Source of the DNA: Azospirillum thermophilum
GTDB lineage: Bacteria; Pseudomonadota; Alphaproteobacteria; Azospirillales; Azospirillaceae
Assembly: GCF_003130795.1 (NCBI RefSeq)
Contig: NZ_CP029352.1
Span: forward strand, 722,001 to 786,000
Length of the DNA stretch: 64,000 nt
Reading direction: 5' to 3'
Each line of letters starts with the position of its first letter. Within the stretch, counting starts at the first letter, position 1. Of the stretch, positions 7,473 to 16,480 are shown one piece after another. Position numbers and translations under genes: made by a program. The notes beneath the pieces are model-generated. The model worked only from the letters and a program-made list of their open reading frames with translations, did no database searches and was not told the DNA's origin.

Positions 7473-9326
7473 TCAGTCGGAGCCGGCGGCACCGTCCGGA
7501 CGCCGCTTGCGCTCCTGCTGCCGGCGCTGCCAGCGGCGGAAGGACCGGCTGCCCCACCAGCCGCGCAGCCGTCCCCACAGCTCCTTGGGGCGGCTGAACA
7601 GGGCGACGCGCGGCTTTGCCACCGGGGTCGGCTCCAGCGCCAGGCCGATCGACTGGATCTCGCCGTCCTCGATGTCGCGGACGATCAGTTCGACACCGCC
7701 CATGCGCACCCGGTCGCCCAGTTCGCAGGCGCCGCCGAATTCCATCTGCAGCAGGTCGCGCAGGGTCCGCTGGGCGTTCGCCAGCGACAGCGGCAGGCCA
7801 TACATCTCGGCGATCTGACCGACCGTCGCGTCGGGGTTCAGGACCAGGTCCCCGTAGAACTCCCGGTCGTTCTGGTCGAGCGGGCGGCTGCCCCCGAACA
7901 GCTTGTCGATCAGGACGAGCCGGCCGGGAGCGGCGAAGACGTAGACATGATCGCCCGGCTGCAGCGGCTTTGCCTTGTGCAGGGGAACGACGCGGCCCTC
8001 GCGGATCACCAGCGACGGGCGGGCCCAGCGGGGCAGGCGCTGCCCGCGGGCCGCCGGGCTCTGCGCATGAACGCGATAGGCCACCAGCTCCTGATCGGCC
8101 TCGCCCGGCAGTTCCAGCTCGACGCGGTCGACCGGACCGCGCCGCGGCGGGACGATCAGCCCGAGCCAGCGCGCCATCGGCCCGATCGTCCAGCCCTGCA
8201 CCAGCAGCGAGGTGATCACCACCAGGAAGGCCGTGTTGAAGATCACCTGCCCGCCCGGCAGGTCGCCCAGCACCGGGACCAGGGCCAGCAGCAGGGACAC
8301 GGCGCCCCGCAGCCCGACCCAGGCCATGAAGGTCGACTCGTTGGCCGAGAAGCGGAACGGCAGCAGGCAGAGCCAGACGGCCAGCGGCCGGGCCACCAGG
8401 ATCAGCACCGCCGCGACGCCGAGCCCCGGCAGGAGGATGCGATCGAACTCCCGCGGGGTGGCGAGCAGGCCGAGCATCACGAACATGACGATCTGGCTGA
8501 GCCAGGTCAGGCCGGAATGGAACCGCCGCAGTTCCAGGGCGCCGCGGAGCTTGACGTTCCCGGCATAGAGCCCGGCGATATAGACGGCAAGATAGCCGCT
8601 GCCGCCGATGATGTTGGTCCCGGCGAACAGGAACAGCGCGAAGGCCAGCGTGACGACCGGGTTCAGGCCGGCCTCCAGCTTCGCCCCGTTGATGAAGGCG
8701 ACCAGCAGCCAGCCGCCGGCGAGCCCCAGGATGCCGCCGCCGCCGATGGCGCGTACGAACTCCAGCGCCACGTCCCAGGGCGTGCCCCAGCCATGGACTG
8801 CCGCTTCCACCAGGATGATGGTCAGCATGATCGCCATCGGGTCGTTGGAGCCCGATTCGATTTCCAGCGTGGAGCGGACCCGGTCGCGCAACGTGATCCC
8901 GCCGGCCCGCAGCAGGAAGAACACCGCGGCCGCGTCGGTGGAGCTGACTGCGGCGCCGACCAGCAGGGACTCCACCCAGGGCAGGTCCAGCAGGTAATGG
9001 CTGGCGGCCCCGACGATACCGGTCGTGATGGCGACGCCGACCGTGGCGAGCGACATGGCCGGCCAGGCGGCGGCACGGTAGCTCGACAGCTTCGTGTCGA
9101 AGCCGCTTTCGAACAGGATGACGGCCAGCGCCATCGAGCCGATCAGGAAGGCGGAGTCCGCATCGTTGAAGCGGATTCCGCCGATGCCGTCCTCGCCCGC
9201 CAGAAGGCCGACCGCCAGAAAGATCAGCAGCAGCGGCGTTCCGACCCTGAGTGCCAGATAGCTGGTCAGGATGCTGGCGATCAGCAGGGAGGACCCGATC
9301 AGGATGATGTAGCTAGCCGCCTCCAT
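7473..9326 (-). CDS. Potassium/proton antiporter, CPA1 type with C-terminal regulatory domains
   Basis: About 617 aa from ATG 9326 (MEAASYIILIGSSLL). An upstream in-frame Met adds 26 basic residues with no membrane character and is less likely. About a dozen hydrophobic segments cover residues 1-390, with the conserved features of NhaP2/CvrA antiporters: AVGLLAGEDGIGGI, VGAAVSSTDAAAVFFLLR with its paired Asp, and ESGSNDPMAIML. After the membrane part come a TrkA-C-like domain (RGQRLPRWARPSLVIREGRVVPL) and a second soluble domain typical of the family. It exchanges cytoplasmic K+ (or Na+) for protons at the inner membrane. Its stop lies 10 bp from the convergent GGDEF-EAL gene. Confidence 0.9.
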   Translation of the reverse strand: MEAASYIILIGSSLLIASILTSYLALRVGTPLLLIFLAVGLLAGEDGIGGIRFNDADSAFLIGSMALAVILFESGFDTKLSSYRAAAWPAMSLATVGVAITTGIVGAASHYLLDLPWVESLLVGAAVSSTDAAAVFFLLRAGGITLRDRVRSTLEIESGSNDPMAIMLTIILVEAAVHGWGTPWDVALEFVRAIGGGGILGLAGGWLLVAFINGAKLEAGLNPVVTLAFALFLFAGTNIIGGSGYLAVYIAGLYAGNVKLRGALELRRFHSGLTWLSQIVMFVMLGLLATPREFDRILLPGLGVAAVLILVARPLAVWLCLLPFRFSANESTFMAWVGLRGAVSLLLALVPVLGDLPGGQVIFNTAFLVVITSLLVQGWTIGPMARWLGLIVPPRRGPVDRVELELPGEADQELVAYRVHAQSPAARGQRLPRWARPSLVIREGRVVPLHKAKPLQPGDHVYVFAAPGRLVLIDKLFGGSRPLDQNDREFYGDLVLNPDATVGQIAEMYGLPLSLANAQRTLRDLLQMEFGGACELGDRVRMGGVELIVRDIEDGEIQSIGLALEPTPVAKPRVALFSRPKELWGRLRGWWGSRSFRRWQRRQQERKRRPDGAAGSD

Positions 9327-9478
9327 ACGCCTCGTTACTGGTGTTCGGGGGACCGCCAAGGGGCGGAGCGGGACGATCTTGGCGGTTTTGCATCGTCCCT
9401 GCAAGCCGCTCGGCCCAGGCTTAGATCGTCAGACCACGCCGCCCCACCATTTGTTGTGTGCCCTGGGATGTCCGCTGG

Positions 9479-9964
9479 TTACGACACCAGCCGCCACGTG
9501 CCGTCGTTCTGGCGGCAGGCGGTGCCGCGGGCGACCTGGCGCTCGCCACTGACCGTGATGGTATGGGTGTAGTCGCGGCAGGTCTGGCCCGACTGGCTCT
9601 CGTAGGTGCGGGTCGGCTGGATGACGCCGCTGTTGTTGCTCTGCGGATTGTTCCAGGTGATGGTCTGGTTGTTGGTGACCGCCTGTTCCTCCGCCGTCTC
9701 CGCGCGCTGGCGGTCGTCGCCGGTGAAGCGGCGGCCGAGTTCGCGGCCGGCATAGGCGCCGACCAGGGTGCCGACCGCGGTGGTGATCAGCTTGCCGGTG
9801 CCGCCGCCGAAGCGCGATCCGACGAGGCCGCCCGCCACGGCGCCGCCGAGCGTGCCGACGGTCTCGCCGGTGCTCATGTTGCTGGTCTGGCAGGCGCCGA
9901 GCGACAGCGACAGGACAAGCACCGCGCAGGCCGCCTTGCTGCGGCCGGTCTTCAGGATGGACAT
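9479..9964 (-). CDS. Glycine-zipper outer-membrane lipoprotein, 17-kDa antigen type
   Basis: 161 aa. A signal peptide ends in the lipobox LGAC (Cys ~25). The next ~60 residues are a Gly-rich double zipper (TLGGAVAGGLVGSRFGGGTGKLITTAVGTLVGAYAGRELGRR), the hallmark of the Rickettsia 17-kDa surface antigen family. The C-terminal half contains one Cys pair (TCRDYTHTITVSG, TACRQNDGTW) in the pattern of the family's surface-antigen domain. Predicted place is the outer membrane, with the zipper inserting or oligomerising. A shorter lipoprotein of similar design is divergently placed 173 bp away. Confidence 0.85.
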   Translation of the reverse strand: MSILKTGRSKAACAVLVLSLSLGACQTSNMSTGETVGTLGGAVAGGLVGSRFGGGTGKLITTAVGTLVGAYAGRELGRRFTGDDRQRAETAEEQAVTNNQTITWNNPQSNNSGVIQPTRTYESQSGQTCRDYTHTITVSGERQVARGTACRQNDGTWRLVS

Positions 9965-10136
9965 TGAAACCTCCCTTCGTCCTGGTCCCTTCGGTCAAGG
10001 TCCGCAGGGAAGAACCGCAAAGCTTGGCCGTTGGTTCCTGGGCCTGATCCGTCCGGATGACCACTCCGTCGAAGGGAAGCAAAAGCCCCCTTCGCGTGTT
10101 TAGGAGATGAGCGAACGCCTGAAGGAGGGTTTGACG

Positions 10137-10316
10137 ATGTCTCGTTTGCGTCTGATCGGAGCCGTTTTTGCGCTTCTCTCGCTGGCCGCCTGCTCCACCG
10201 GCGGCGTGGTCGGCGGTGCGGCCGGCGCGGCCGGCGGCTACGCCGTCGACGGCAAGCGCGGTGCGGTCATCGGCGGTCTGGGCGGTGCCGCCCTCGGCCA
10301 CGCGCTGGACAACTGA
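10137..10316 (+). CDS. Small glycine-zipper lipoprotein
   Basis: 59 aa from ATG 10137, which has GAAGGAGGG before it; an upstream in-frame ATG at 10107 lacks such a site. A short signal peptide (MSRLRLIGAVFALLSLAAC) ends in lipobox LAAC. The mature part is about 40 residues, nearly all a glycine zipper (GGVVGGAAGAAGGYAVDGKRGAVIGGLGGAALG). It is probably an abundant entericidin- or osmotically-induced-type outer-membrane lipoprotein. Its function is unknown. It diverges from the 17-kDa-type lipoprotein, sharing the intergenic promoter region. Confidence 0.75.
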   Translation: MSRLRLIGAVFALLSLAACSTGGVVGGAAGAAGGYAVDGKRGAVIGGLGGAALGHALDN

Positions 10317-10341
10317 GCGGGAGACGCGGGGAGAGGCGGAC

Positions 10342-11364
10342 TCAGCCGCGCTGCGGCTCGTGCGTGGTGACGCGCGGGCCGTTGGCGAAGACGGACAGCG
10401 CATCGTGCAGATCCGGCAGGACGCGCTCCACAGCCGCCTCTCCTTCGCGGATGCAGTCGTCGGCCCGGTCGAATTCGGTCAGGCCGATGTGGCCCAGCCG
10501 CGGCGTGATGTGGACGTCGGGCGGCTCCCCGGCCAGCCGCGACCGGGTGATGCGGTCGGTGACGATGCCGAGCGAGGAGACCATGACGCCGAACAGGCTC
10601 GGCCCCTCGTAGTCGCGGCGGAAGATGCGGCGGGCCAGCGCGCCGATCCCGGTCGGGGCCTGGATCTCCGGCGACCGTTCCTCCAGCAGCTTCAGCAGAT
10701 CGAATCCGGCGGCGGTGGCGACCGTCGATCCCGGTTTGCGCGCCTTGCCAAGGATGTCGGAGGCCAGATTGACCGCGATCACCATCTGCGCGCCGAGCGC
10801 CCGGCAGGCCGAGACCGGCACCGGATTGACCAGGGCGCCGTCCACCATCCAGCGGCCGTCCACCGCCGCCGGCGGAAACACCCCCGGCAGCGAGATCGAG
10901 GCGCGCATCGCGGCCACGAGGTCGCCGTCCTGCAGCCAGACCTCGTGCCCGGTGACCAGATCGGTGGCGATGGCGGCGTAGGGGACGGGAAGCTCTTCGA
11001 TCCTCAGGTCGCCCAGGTGGTGCCGCATCTCGGCCATCAGCCTCTCGCCGCCGATCAGCCCGCCCCCCTGGCGCAGCCGCAGGTCCAGATAGCCGACGAT
11101 CTTCATCCGGGTCAGGCCCCGTGCCCAGGCCTCCAGCGTGTCCAGCTTGCCGGCGAGATGGACGCCGCCGACCAGCGCGCCGACCGAGCTGCCGCAGATG
11201 ATGTCGGGTTCGATCCCGCAGCGCTTCAGTGCGCGCAGCACGCCGATGTGGGCCCAGCCCCGGGCGACGCCGCTGCCGAGCGCCAGCCCGATCCGCGGCC
11301 GGTTCCGGCCGCCGCCGTTTCCGCCCGGGTTGCTTCCGCCCACGCCGTTTCCGAACAGGCCCAT
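10342..11364 (-). CDS. Patatin-like phospholipase (RssA type)
   Basis: About 340 aa from ATG 11364; an upstream Met adds 11 residues. The start of the patatin fold carries the oxyanion loop GSGVARGWAHIG, then the nucleophile elbow GSSVG, and later the catalytic Asp in WMVDGALVNPVP. This Ser-Asp dyad hydrolyses acyl esters of phospholipids. The N-terminal ~20 residues are Gly/Asn-rich linker. No signal peptide is seen, so it is cytoplasmic or peripheral at the inner membrane. Bacterial RssA relatives are single-domain proteins of this length. It converges with the small lipoprotein gene. Substrate unknown. Confidence 0.88.
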   Translation of the reverse strand: MGLFGNGVGGSNPGGNGGGRNRPRIGLALGSGVARGWAHIGVLRALKRCGIEPDIICGSSVGALVGGVHLAGKLDTLEAWARGLTRMKIVGYLDLRLRQGGGLIGGERLMAEMRHHLGDLRIEELPVPYAAIATDLVTGHEVWLQDGDLVAAMRASISLPGVFPPAAVDGRWMVDGALVNPVPVSACRALGAQMVIAVNLASDILGKARKPGSTVATAAGFDLLKLLEERSPEIQAPTGIGALARRIFRRDYEGPSLFGVMVSSLGIVTDRITRSRLAGEPPDVHITPRLGHIGLTEFDRADDCIREGEAAVERVLPDLHDALSVFANGPRVTTHEPQRG

Positions 11365-11460
11365 GTGCCGCTCCGCAAGCTGGGATCGCTGCGCCAACTG
11401 ACCATCCTATGGTCGGGACCGGTTAACGAAGGCTGGATGCCGCGGTCGGAAGTGCCGGCG

Positions 11461-11769
11461 TCAGATCAGTTCGCCCTGCCTCTCGTCCACCGCCGTGGCG
11501 CCGGCAGCCTGGGACGGCCCGCAAAGCAGCACGTCGCGCCCGCTTCCGGTCAGGCGGCAGACCAGCCAGTCGGGCTTCAGCGGGTTGTCGAACCAGCGCT
11601 CCGCCCAGCCGGCCTTCAGGCAGGACTCGATGGTCTGCTTCTTCACCCGCTGGCCGTGCTCGTCGAACAGGGGGAGCTTCCCGCCGGGCTGGTCGAGGCC
11701 CCGGCTGAGCCAGGCCCGTTGCTGGGCCGTCGGCGAGCGGCGGGAGCCTGGTCGGCGCGGTGCGGCCAT
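11461..11769 (-). CDS. Conserved small hypothetical protein
   Basis: 102 aa if begun at ATG 11769, which follows GAGGTGAAC; an in-frame Met 40 codons upstream would overlap the cutA start region and has no ribosome site. The protein is basic at the N-terminus (MAAPRRPGSRRSPTAQQ) and has a compact middle (KKQTIESCLKAGWAERWFDNPLKPDWLVCRLT) resembling the winged-helix wing-turn of small DNA-associated proteins, though this is only an impression. It lies between the patatin gene (same strand) and cutA (divergent). Confidence 0.6.
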   Translation of the reverse strand: MAAPRRPGSRRSPTAQQRAWLSRGLDQPGGKLPLFDEHGQRVKKQTIESCLKAGWAERWFDNPLKPDWLVCRLTGSGRDVLLCGPSQAAGATAVDERQGELI

Positions 11770-11887
11770 GTTCACCTCGGCAGGCGTGACGGATCGGGTG
11801 GTGCCCGGGACGGGCTGTGGCAATGTTGGGGCACTATAGGCGAAACCATCCGCCCGATGCACCGTGAACAAGAGGGAACCGGAAGCC

Positions 11888-12229
11888 ATGGAAGACAGCG
11901 ATACCGCCGCGGACGAGCCCGTCGTCCTCGCCTACATCACCGCCGGCTCGCGGGAGGAGGCCCTGCGCATCGGCCGCGCCCTGGTGGAGGAGCGGCTGGC
12001 GGCCTGCGCGAACATCCTGGACGGCATGACCTCGGTCTATCGCTGGAAGGGGGTGGTGGAGCAGGCCGACGAGGCGGTGCTGATCGCCAAGACGCGGCGC
12101 TCGCTGTTCGACCGTCTGGCGGCCCGGGTGCGCGACCTGCACAGCTATGACGTGCCCTGCGTCATCGAGCTGCCGGTGGAGCGGGGCGACCCCGGCTATC
12201 TCGGGTGGCTGCGCGAGGCGACCGCCTGA
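11888..12229 (+). CDS. cutA: Divalent-cation tolerance protein CutA
   Basis: 113 aa from ATG 11888; ATG 11864, eight codons upstream, is an alternative. The CutA1 signature is clear: VVLAYITAGSREEALRIGRALVEERLAACANIL, then SVYRWKGVVEQADEAVLIAKTRRSLFDRLAARV and HSYDVPCVIELPV. CutA1 forms very stable trimers with a ferredoxin-like fold and binds Cu(II) and other divalent ions; its physiological role beyond copper tolerance is still debated. The Cys in AACAN is the one usually implicated in metal binding. An MFS transporter gene follows after 99 bp on the same strand. Confidence 0.92.
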   Translation: MEDSDTAADEPVVLAYITAGSREEALRIGRALVEERLAACANILDGMTSVYRWKGVVEQADEAVLIAKTRRSLFDRLAARVRDLHSYDVPCVIELPVERGDPGYLGWLREATA

Positions 12230-12328
12230 GTCGCCGCGCCGCATGCCCGCCATGCCGGTGGCGCAGTGGACCCGTTCCGGTTCGCGTGAGAGTTTCATGG
12301 GGCAATCATCCAGAGTCGGAGAGGTTCG

Positions 12329-13534
12329 ATGAACGACACATCAGCCCGGCTGTCGGTCGGCTTCTCGTGGATCGGCCACTCGCTGATGCACATCGTCTCC
12401 GCTCTCTACCTGACGGTGGTGCTGGCGCTCGAGAGGGAGTGGCGGATCTCCTACGACGACCTGATCCGGCTGTGGACCCTCGGGGCGCTGCTGATCGGTC
12501 TCGGCGCGCCGCTCGCCGGCTGGCTGGGCGACCGCTGGGGCTCCGCCCGGATGATGGCGGTCTTCTTCCTGATGACGGGGGCCGGGTCGGTCGCCGCCGG
12601 CCTTGCCGACGGCCCGTCGGCCCTGATGATCGCGCTGGCGGTGCTGGGGCTGGGGGCGTCGATCTACCACCCGGTCGGCATGGCCTGGATCGTCTCGAAC
12701 GCGGCGAACCGCGGCAAGGCGATGGCATGGCTCGGCCTGTTCGGCACCTTCGGCGTGGCGACGGCCGCGGTGGTGGCCGGCACCCTGATCGAGCTGTGGA
12801 GCTGGCGGGCCGCCTTCATCCTGCCCGGGGCGATCTGCCTCGTGCTGGGATTCGTGCTGGCCGTCCTCATCTCCGCCGGGATCGTGCGGGAGCGGCACGG
12901 CGATGCCAAGCCGCAGCCGGCGCCGTCGCGCGGCGACGTGGTGCGGGCCTTCATCGTTCTGTCGGTGACGATGGTCTGCGCGGGCATCATGTTCAACGCC
13001 ATGCAGGTGGTGCTGCCCAAGCTGTTCGACGCCCGCCTCGGCCAACTGCTGGGCGGCAGCACGCTCGGCGTCGGCGGGCTGGTGACGCTGGTCTATCTGG
13101 TGGCGGCGCTGCCGCAGTTCATCGGCGGATCGCTGGCGGAGCGCTACTCGCTGAAGCGGCTCTACACCCTCTGCCTGTTCATCCAGACGCCGATGATGGC
13201 GGCGGTCGCCGTGCTGGCCGACCTGCCGCTGGTCGCCGCCGCGGCGCTGGTGGTCATCGCATCCCAGACGCAGATCCCGGCGGAGAACCTGCTTCTCGCC
13301 CGCTACACCCCGGGCAAGCATCGCGGGCTCGCCTATGGTGCCAAGTACATCCTGTCCTTCGGTGCCGGACCGCTGGCCGTCCAACTCGTCGCCATGGTCT
13401 ATGAGCGGACCGGCGACTTCACCGTGCTCTACCTGATCCTGGCCCTGCTGGCCGCCGTGGCCTTCCTGGCGGCTCTTCTGCTGCCGGACGACCGCAAGCC
13501 GGCGCCGGTGGTGGCGCCCGCCCCCGCCGAATAG
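12329..13534 (+). CDS. Major facilitator superfamily transporter
   Basis: 401 aa with about 12 hydrophobic segments. The loop between segments 2 and 3 reads LAGWLGDRWGSARMM, the MFS A motif. Segment 4 region VLGLGASIYHPVGMAWIVSNAANRGKAMA resembles fosmidomycin-resistance/CynX-like members. A central hydrophilic loop (ERHGDAKPQPAPSRGD) divides the two halves and the C-terminus is Pro/Ala-rich. GAGAGG precedes the ATG. It is an inner-membrane secondary transporter; the substrate cannot be assigned. Confidence 0.88.
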   Translation: MNDTSARLSVGFSWIGHSLMHIVSALYLTVVLALEREWRISYDDLIRLWTLGALLIGLGAPLAGWLGDRWGSARMMAVFFLMTGAGSVAAGLADGPSALMIALAVLGLGASIYHPVGMAWIVSNAANRGKAMAWLGLFGTFGVATAAVVAGTLIELWSWRAAFILPGAICLVLGFVLAVLISAGIVRERHGDAKPQPAPSRGDVVRAFIVLSVTMVCAGIMFNAMQVVLPKLFDARLGQLLGGSTLGVGGLVTLVYLVAALPQFIGGSLAERYSLKRLYTLCLFIQTPMMAAVAVLADLPLVAAAALVVIASQTQIPAENLLLARYTPGKHRGLAYGAKYILSFGAGPLAVQLVAMVYERTGDFTVLYLILALLAAVAFLAALLLPDDRKPAPVVAPAPAE

Positions 13535-13541
13535 GCGGCGG

Positions 13542-14327
13542 TCACATCCGGCCGGGGTGCTCCTCCGGCAGCGCCGCCACCGCCAGATCGCTGTCGCCGC
13601 CGCCGCTCCAGGGCAGGAGCCAGATCCCCTTCAACCCGGCGGCACGGGCGACCGCCACCTGTTTCAGCGCCTCGGCCTTCGCAGCCGGCTGCAGCACCAC
13701 GCGATGGAAGGTCCGGCCGCGCACCGCCGCCTGGACGATGCGGGCCTCCACCGGGTGAAAGCGGCTTTGCAGAAGCCTGTCCCGCTGGACCTCCGCCTGT
13801 TCCCGCCGGATGAAGCTGCCGACCACGACGAGGAAACGCTTGTCGTCCGCCGGGGCGGATGCGGCCGTGATCCCCCGCCGTTCGGGCAAAGGCGGCGGCA
13901 CGGGGAGCGCGGACTGTTGTTCCAGGGTGTCCGGCGGTGTTGCCGTGGGCTTCACCGCAGGCAGTGGGACCGGGCCGGGGGCGGCGACCGCATCGCTCAG
14001 CGTCCCGGCCGATGCGTCGGCAACCTGGATCCTGGCGTCGGCGGGCTGACCGGGCGGAACGGTCTGAACCTCCCGCATCAGCTCGGCCAGCAGCGGCGTC
14101 GGCGGGGCGTCCCGGCAGACGGCGCCCTCGCGCAGCAGGTTCATCATGGCGCAGTCACGGTCGGCCGCCAGCGAGAGGAGATGGTCGGTGCTGGTCTTCT
14201 CCGTCCGCAGATAGAGCACCGCATCGACGTAGAAGGATGCCACCGATACCCCGACCGGCACCCCGGCGCATCCGCCGAGCCCGACGGCCGCCAGCGCCGC
14301 GACGCTCACCGCCAACCCGCATCGCAT
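13542..14327 (-). CDS. SPOR-domain lipoprotein
   Basis: 261 aa from ATG 14327 behind GGAGGCGCT; a longer start 22 codons upstream lacks this site. The signal peptide MRCGLAVSVAALAAVGLGGC ends in a lipobox. A Pro/Ala-rich linker (~110-160) leads to a C-terminal SPOR-like domain (KRFLVVVGSFIRREQAEVQRDRLLQSRF...VVLQPAAKAEALKQVAVARAAG) of about 75 residues. SPOR domains bind denuded glycan strands at division sites. The protein would therefore tether the envelope to septal peptidoglycan. It converges with the MFS gene (7-bp gap). Confidence 0.82.
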   Translation of the reverse strand: MRCGLAVSVAALAAVGLGGCAGVPVGVSVASFYVDAVLYLRTEKTSTDHLLSLAADRDCAMMNLLREGAVCRDAPPTPLLAELMREVQTVPPGQPADARIQVADASAGTLSDAVAAPGPVPLPAVKPTATPPDTLEQQSALPVPPPLPERRGITAASAPADDKRFLVVVGSFIRREQAEVQRDRLLQSRFHPVEARIVQAAVRGRTFHRVVLQPAAKAEALKQVAVARAAGLKGIWLLPWSGGGDSDLAVAALPEEHPGRM

Positions 14328-14473
14328 GAGCGCCTCCGCCAGATCGTGGGGGTTCCGTCCGGCAGAGTCACAGCCTGTTGTAGGGCAAGTCAACGAACGC
14401 GGGTGGATGGCCTACCTTTGCCACAACCGTTCGCAGGAGGCAGTATCCGCAAGAGAGCAAGGGGTGTGACGGC

Positions 14474-14776
14474 CTATCGCCTCCGCTCGCGGATGCGGGC
14501 ATGGCCGTCGGTGAACTCCGGCGGCTTCCGCTTCACCCATCGGATGAAGGCGGCGATCTCCGGATGGCCGCGCAAGGCCTCCACGGTGCTGTAGTGGTCG
14601 CGAAGCTGCTGCTCGCTCAGCACCGCATGGATTTTGCCATGGCAGATCCGGTGCATCGTCACCGTCTCGCGCCCGCCATAGGTCCGGGGGACGAGGTGGT
14701 GTTCATTGACGCTGGCGCCCGGGACGAGCGGGCGGCCGCAGAGCGGGCAGGGCGGGGACGGATCGGAAGCGGGCAT
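14474..14776 (-). CDS. HNH-type small protein
   Basis: 100 aa. A CPLCGRPL knuckle is followed by NEHHLVPRTYGGRETVTMHRICHGKIHAVLS: His-His, a conserved Asn/Glu context and two further Cys/His residues, the layout of a ββα-metal (HNH) nuclease fold with structural zinc. The C-terminal 45 residues are a helical, basic tail. Single-domain HNH proteins of this size are common in alphaproteobacteria and mostly uncharacterised. Whether it cuts DNA is unknown. It is transcribed alone. Confidence 0.75.
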   Translation of the reverse strand: MPASDPSPPCPLCGRPLVPGASVNEHHLVPRTYGGRETVTMHRICHGKIHAVLSEQQLRDHYSTVEALRGHPEIAAFIRWVKRKPPEFTDGHARIRERRR

Positions 14777-14870
14777 GGACGGCGGACTGCTGGCGGGGCG
14801 CGTTCGTCAGGGACGGTGGTCGATATGGGGGACGGCCCTGCCGATCCCCAGCCCTGGTCGCCGACATGGA

Positions 14871-14903
14871 AACGGGGGAGCCGCGCGAGTCGGCTCCCCC
14901 GTT
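14871..14903 (-). terminator. Stem-loop terminator downstream of carA
   Basis: AACGGGGGAGCC (14871-14882) pairs exactly with GGCTCCCCCGTT (14892-14903) with a 9-base loop. Read on the minus strand it ends in GTTTCC, a short T-rich tail. Placed 29 bp beyond the carA stop, it fits a terminator for carA. Confidence 0.65.
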
Positions 14904-14931
14904 CCGTCCTCAAGCCGCTGGAGGATGAGGC

Positions 14932-16100
14932 TCAGGCGGCCTTGCCCTTCATCAGCTCGACGAAACGGTCGAACAGATAGTGGCTGTCCTGCGGACCGGG
15001 CGAGGCTTCCGGATGGTACTGGACCGAGAAGACCGGCTTGCCCTTCAGGCGGATGCCCTCGTTGGTGCCGTCGAACAGGCTGACGTGGGTCACCTCGGCG
15101 TCGGCCGGCAGCGTCTCCGGCACCACGACGAAGCCGTGGTTCTGGCTGGTGATCTCCACCTTGCCGGTGGCGAGGTCCTTCACCGGGTGGTTCGCGCCGC
15201 GGTGCCCCAGGGGCATCTTGGTGGTCTTGGCGCCGAGCGCCAGCGACAGCATCTGGTGCCCCAGGCAGATGCCGAACATCGGCACGCCGGTGTCGAGCAG
15301 CCCCTTGATCGTCGGGACGGCGTACTCGCCGGTGGCGGCGGGGTCGCCGGGGCCGTTCGACAGGAAGACGCCGTCCGGCTTGTGCCGCATCACGTCCTCG
15401 ACCGTCGCGGTGCCGGGAACCACGGTCACCTTGCAGCCCGCCGCGGCGAGGCAGCGCAGGATGTTGCGCTTGGCGCCGAAATCCATCGCCACGACGTGGA
15501 ACTGCGGGCTCTCCTGCGTGCCGTAGCCCTTGCCCAGCTCCCAGGCGCTCTCCGACCAGCTGTAGGTCTGGCGGCAGGAAACCTCCTTGGCGAGGTCCAT
15601 GCCTTCCAGCCCCGGCCAGCCCTTGGCCTTGGCGACCAGCGCGTCGATGTCGAACTTGCCGTCCGGCGCATGGGCGACGACGCCGTTGGGCGCGCCCAGG
15701 TCGCGGATGCGGCGGGTCAGCCGCCGGTATCGACGCCGGCCAGTCCGATCAGGCCGTAGCTCTTCAGCCACTCGTCGAGGTGGCGGGGAGGAGCGCCAGT
15801 TGGACGGGTCGGTGATGTCGGCGCGCAGGATGAGGCCGCGCGCCGCCGGGTCACCGTCTCGATGTCCTCAATGTTGGTGCCGGTATTGCCGATGTGGGGG
15901 AAGGTGAAGGTGATGATCTGGCCGGCGTAGCTCGGGTCGGTCAGGATCTCCTGGTAGCCGGTCATGGAGGTGTTGAAGCACACCTCGCCCACCGAATCGC
16001 CGATCGCTCCGATCCCTCGGCCGCGGAACACCGTGCCATCGGCAAGGACCAGCACACCGGTGTGGACGGCATCATCAGCGAGGGGAGTCGATTGAGACAT
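14932..16100 (-). CDS. carA: Carbamoyl-phosphate synthase small subunit, frame broken by three indels
   Basis: The small subunit supplies ammonia from glutamine to carbamoyl phosphate synthesis (arginine and pyrimidines). The N-terminal domain starts MSQSTPLADDAV and carries FRGRGIGAIGDSVGEVCFNTSMTGYQEILTDPSYAGQI. The C-terminal class I amidotransferase has the nucleophile in FGICLGHQM and the His/Glu in QYHPEASPGP. The frame is lost at about 15848 (one C short), regained at about 15787 (one C extra) and lost again at about 15725 (one C short); between these the other frames continue the normal CarA sequence (RHLDEWLKSYGL, LTRRIRDLG). All three changes lie in C/G runs. carA is normally indispensable for prototrophy, so sequence error is the likeliest cause. 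carB is not in the window. Confidence 0.9.
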
Positions 16101-16480
16101 GGGTGGGGAACCTTCCCGATAACCGCGGCCGGCGACGGATCATGACCAAGTCATGACGGGGCGGCGGAACGGCGACGGCCATGCGTCCCGCCGGGCGCGC
16201 ACGCAGAACCGCTCGGCTCCGGAACCCCGTCCGTGGAACGGGCGGCGGGCGGATCGAGTGGGCGGTTCGGGTGGACCGGTGTTTCTATATGACGATTGGA
16301 TGGAGGATTTCCAGAAATTGCTTCACCGGACCGCCCCGTTTCCGGCGATGGGCTGGGCCGCGCCCGTGCATGTGCATTTGCCGTGGAAATCCGAGGCCAT
16401 TTCCGGAATATTCCGCTTTTCCGTTTCCGGAAACACGGCCGGAGTTACAGGACGGCCGGACCACACGAAGGACTGAGACG
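16101..16480. promoter_or_regulatory. Divergent promoter region between carA and yqeY
   Basis: About 380 bp with no supported gene. Just before yqeY it contains TTTCCGGAATATTCC (about 16399) and TTTCCGGAAA (about 16425), two closely spaced palindromes with the shared core TTTCCGGAA. They could be a paired operator for the yqeY-dnaG-rpoD side. No -10/-35 pair was fixed. Confidence 0.4.

Noticed and set aside
7947..9572. 541-aa plus-strand frame opposite the antiporter
   Set aside because: Gln/Asp/His-rich shadow frame; the antiporter has clear family motifs.
10168..12150. 660-aa plus-strand frame across the patatin and neighbouring genes
   Set aside because: Crosses several real genes on the other strand and has typical shadow composition.
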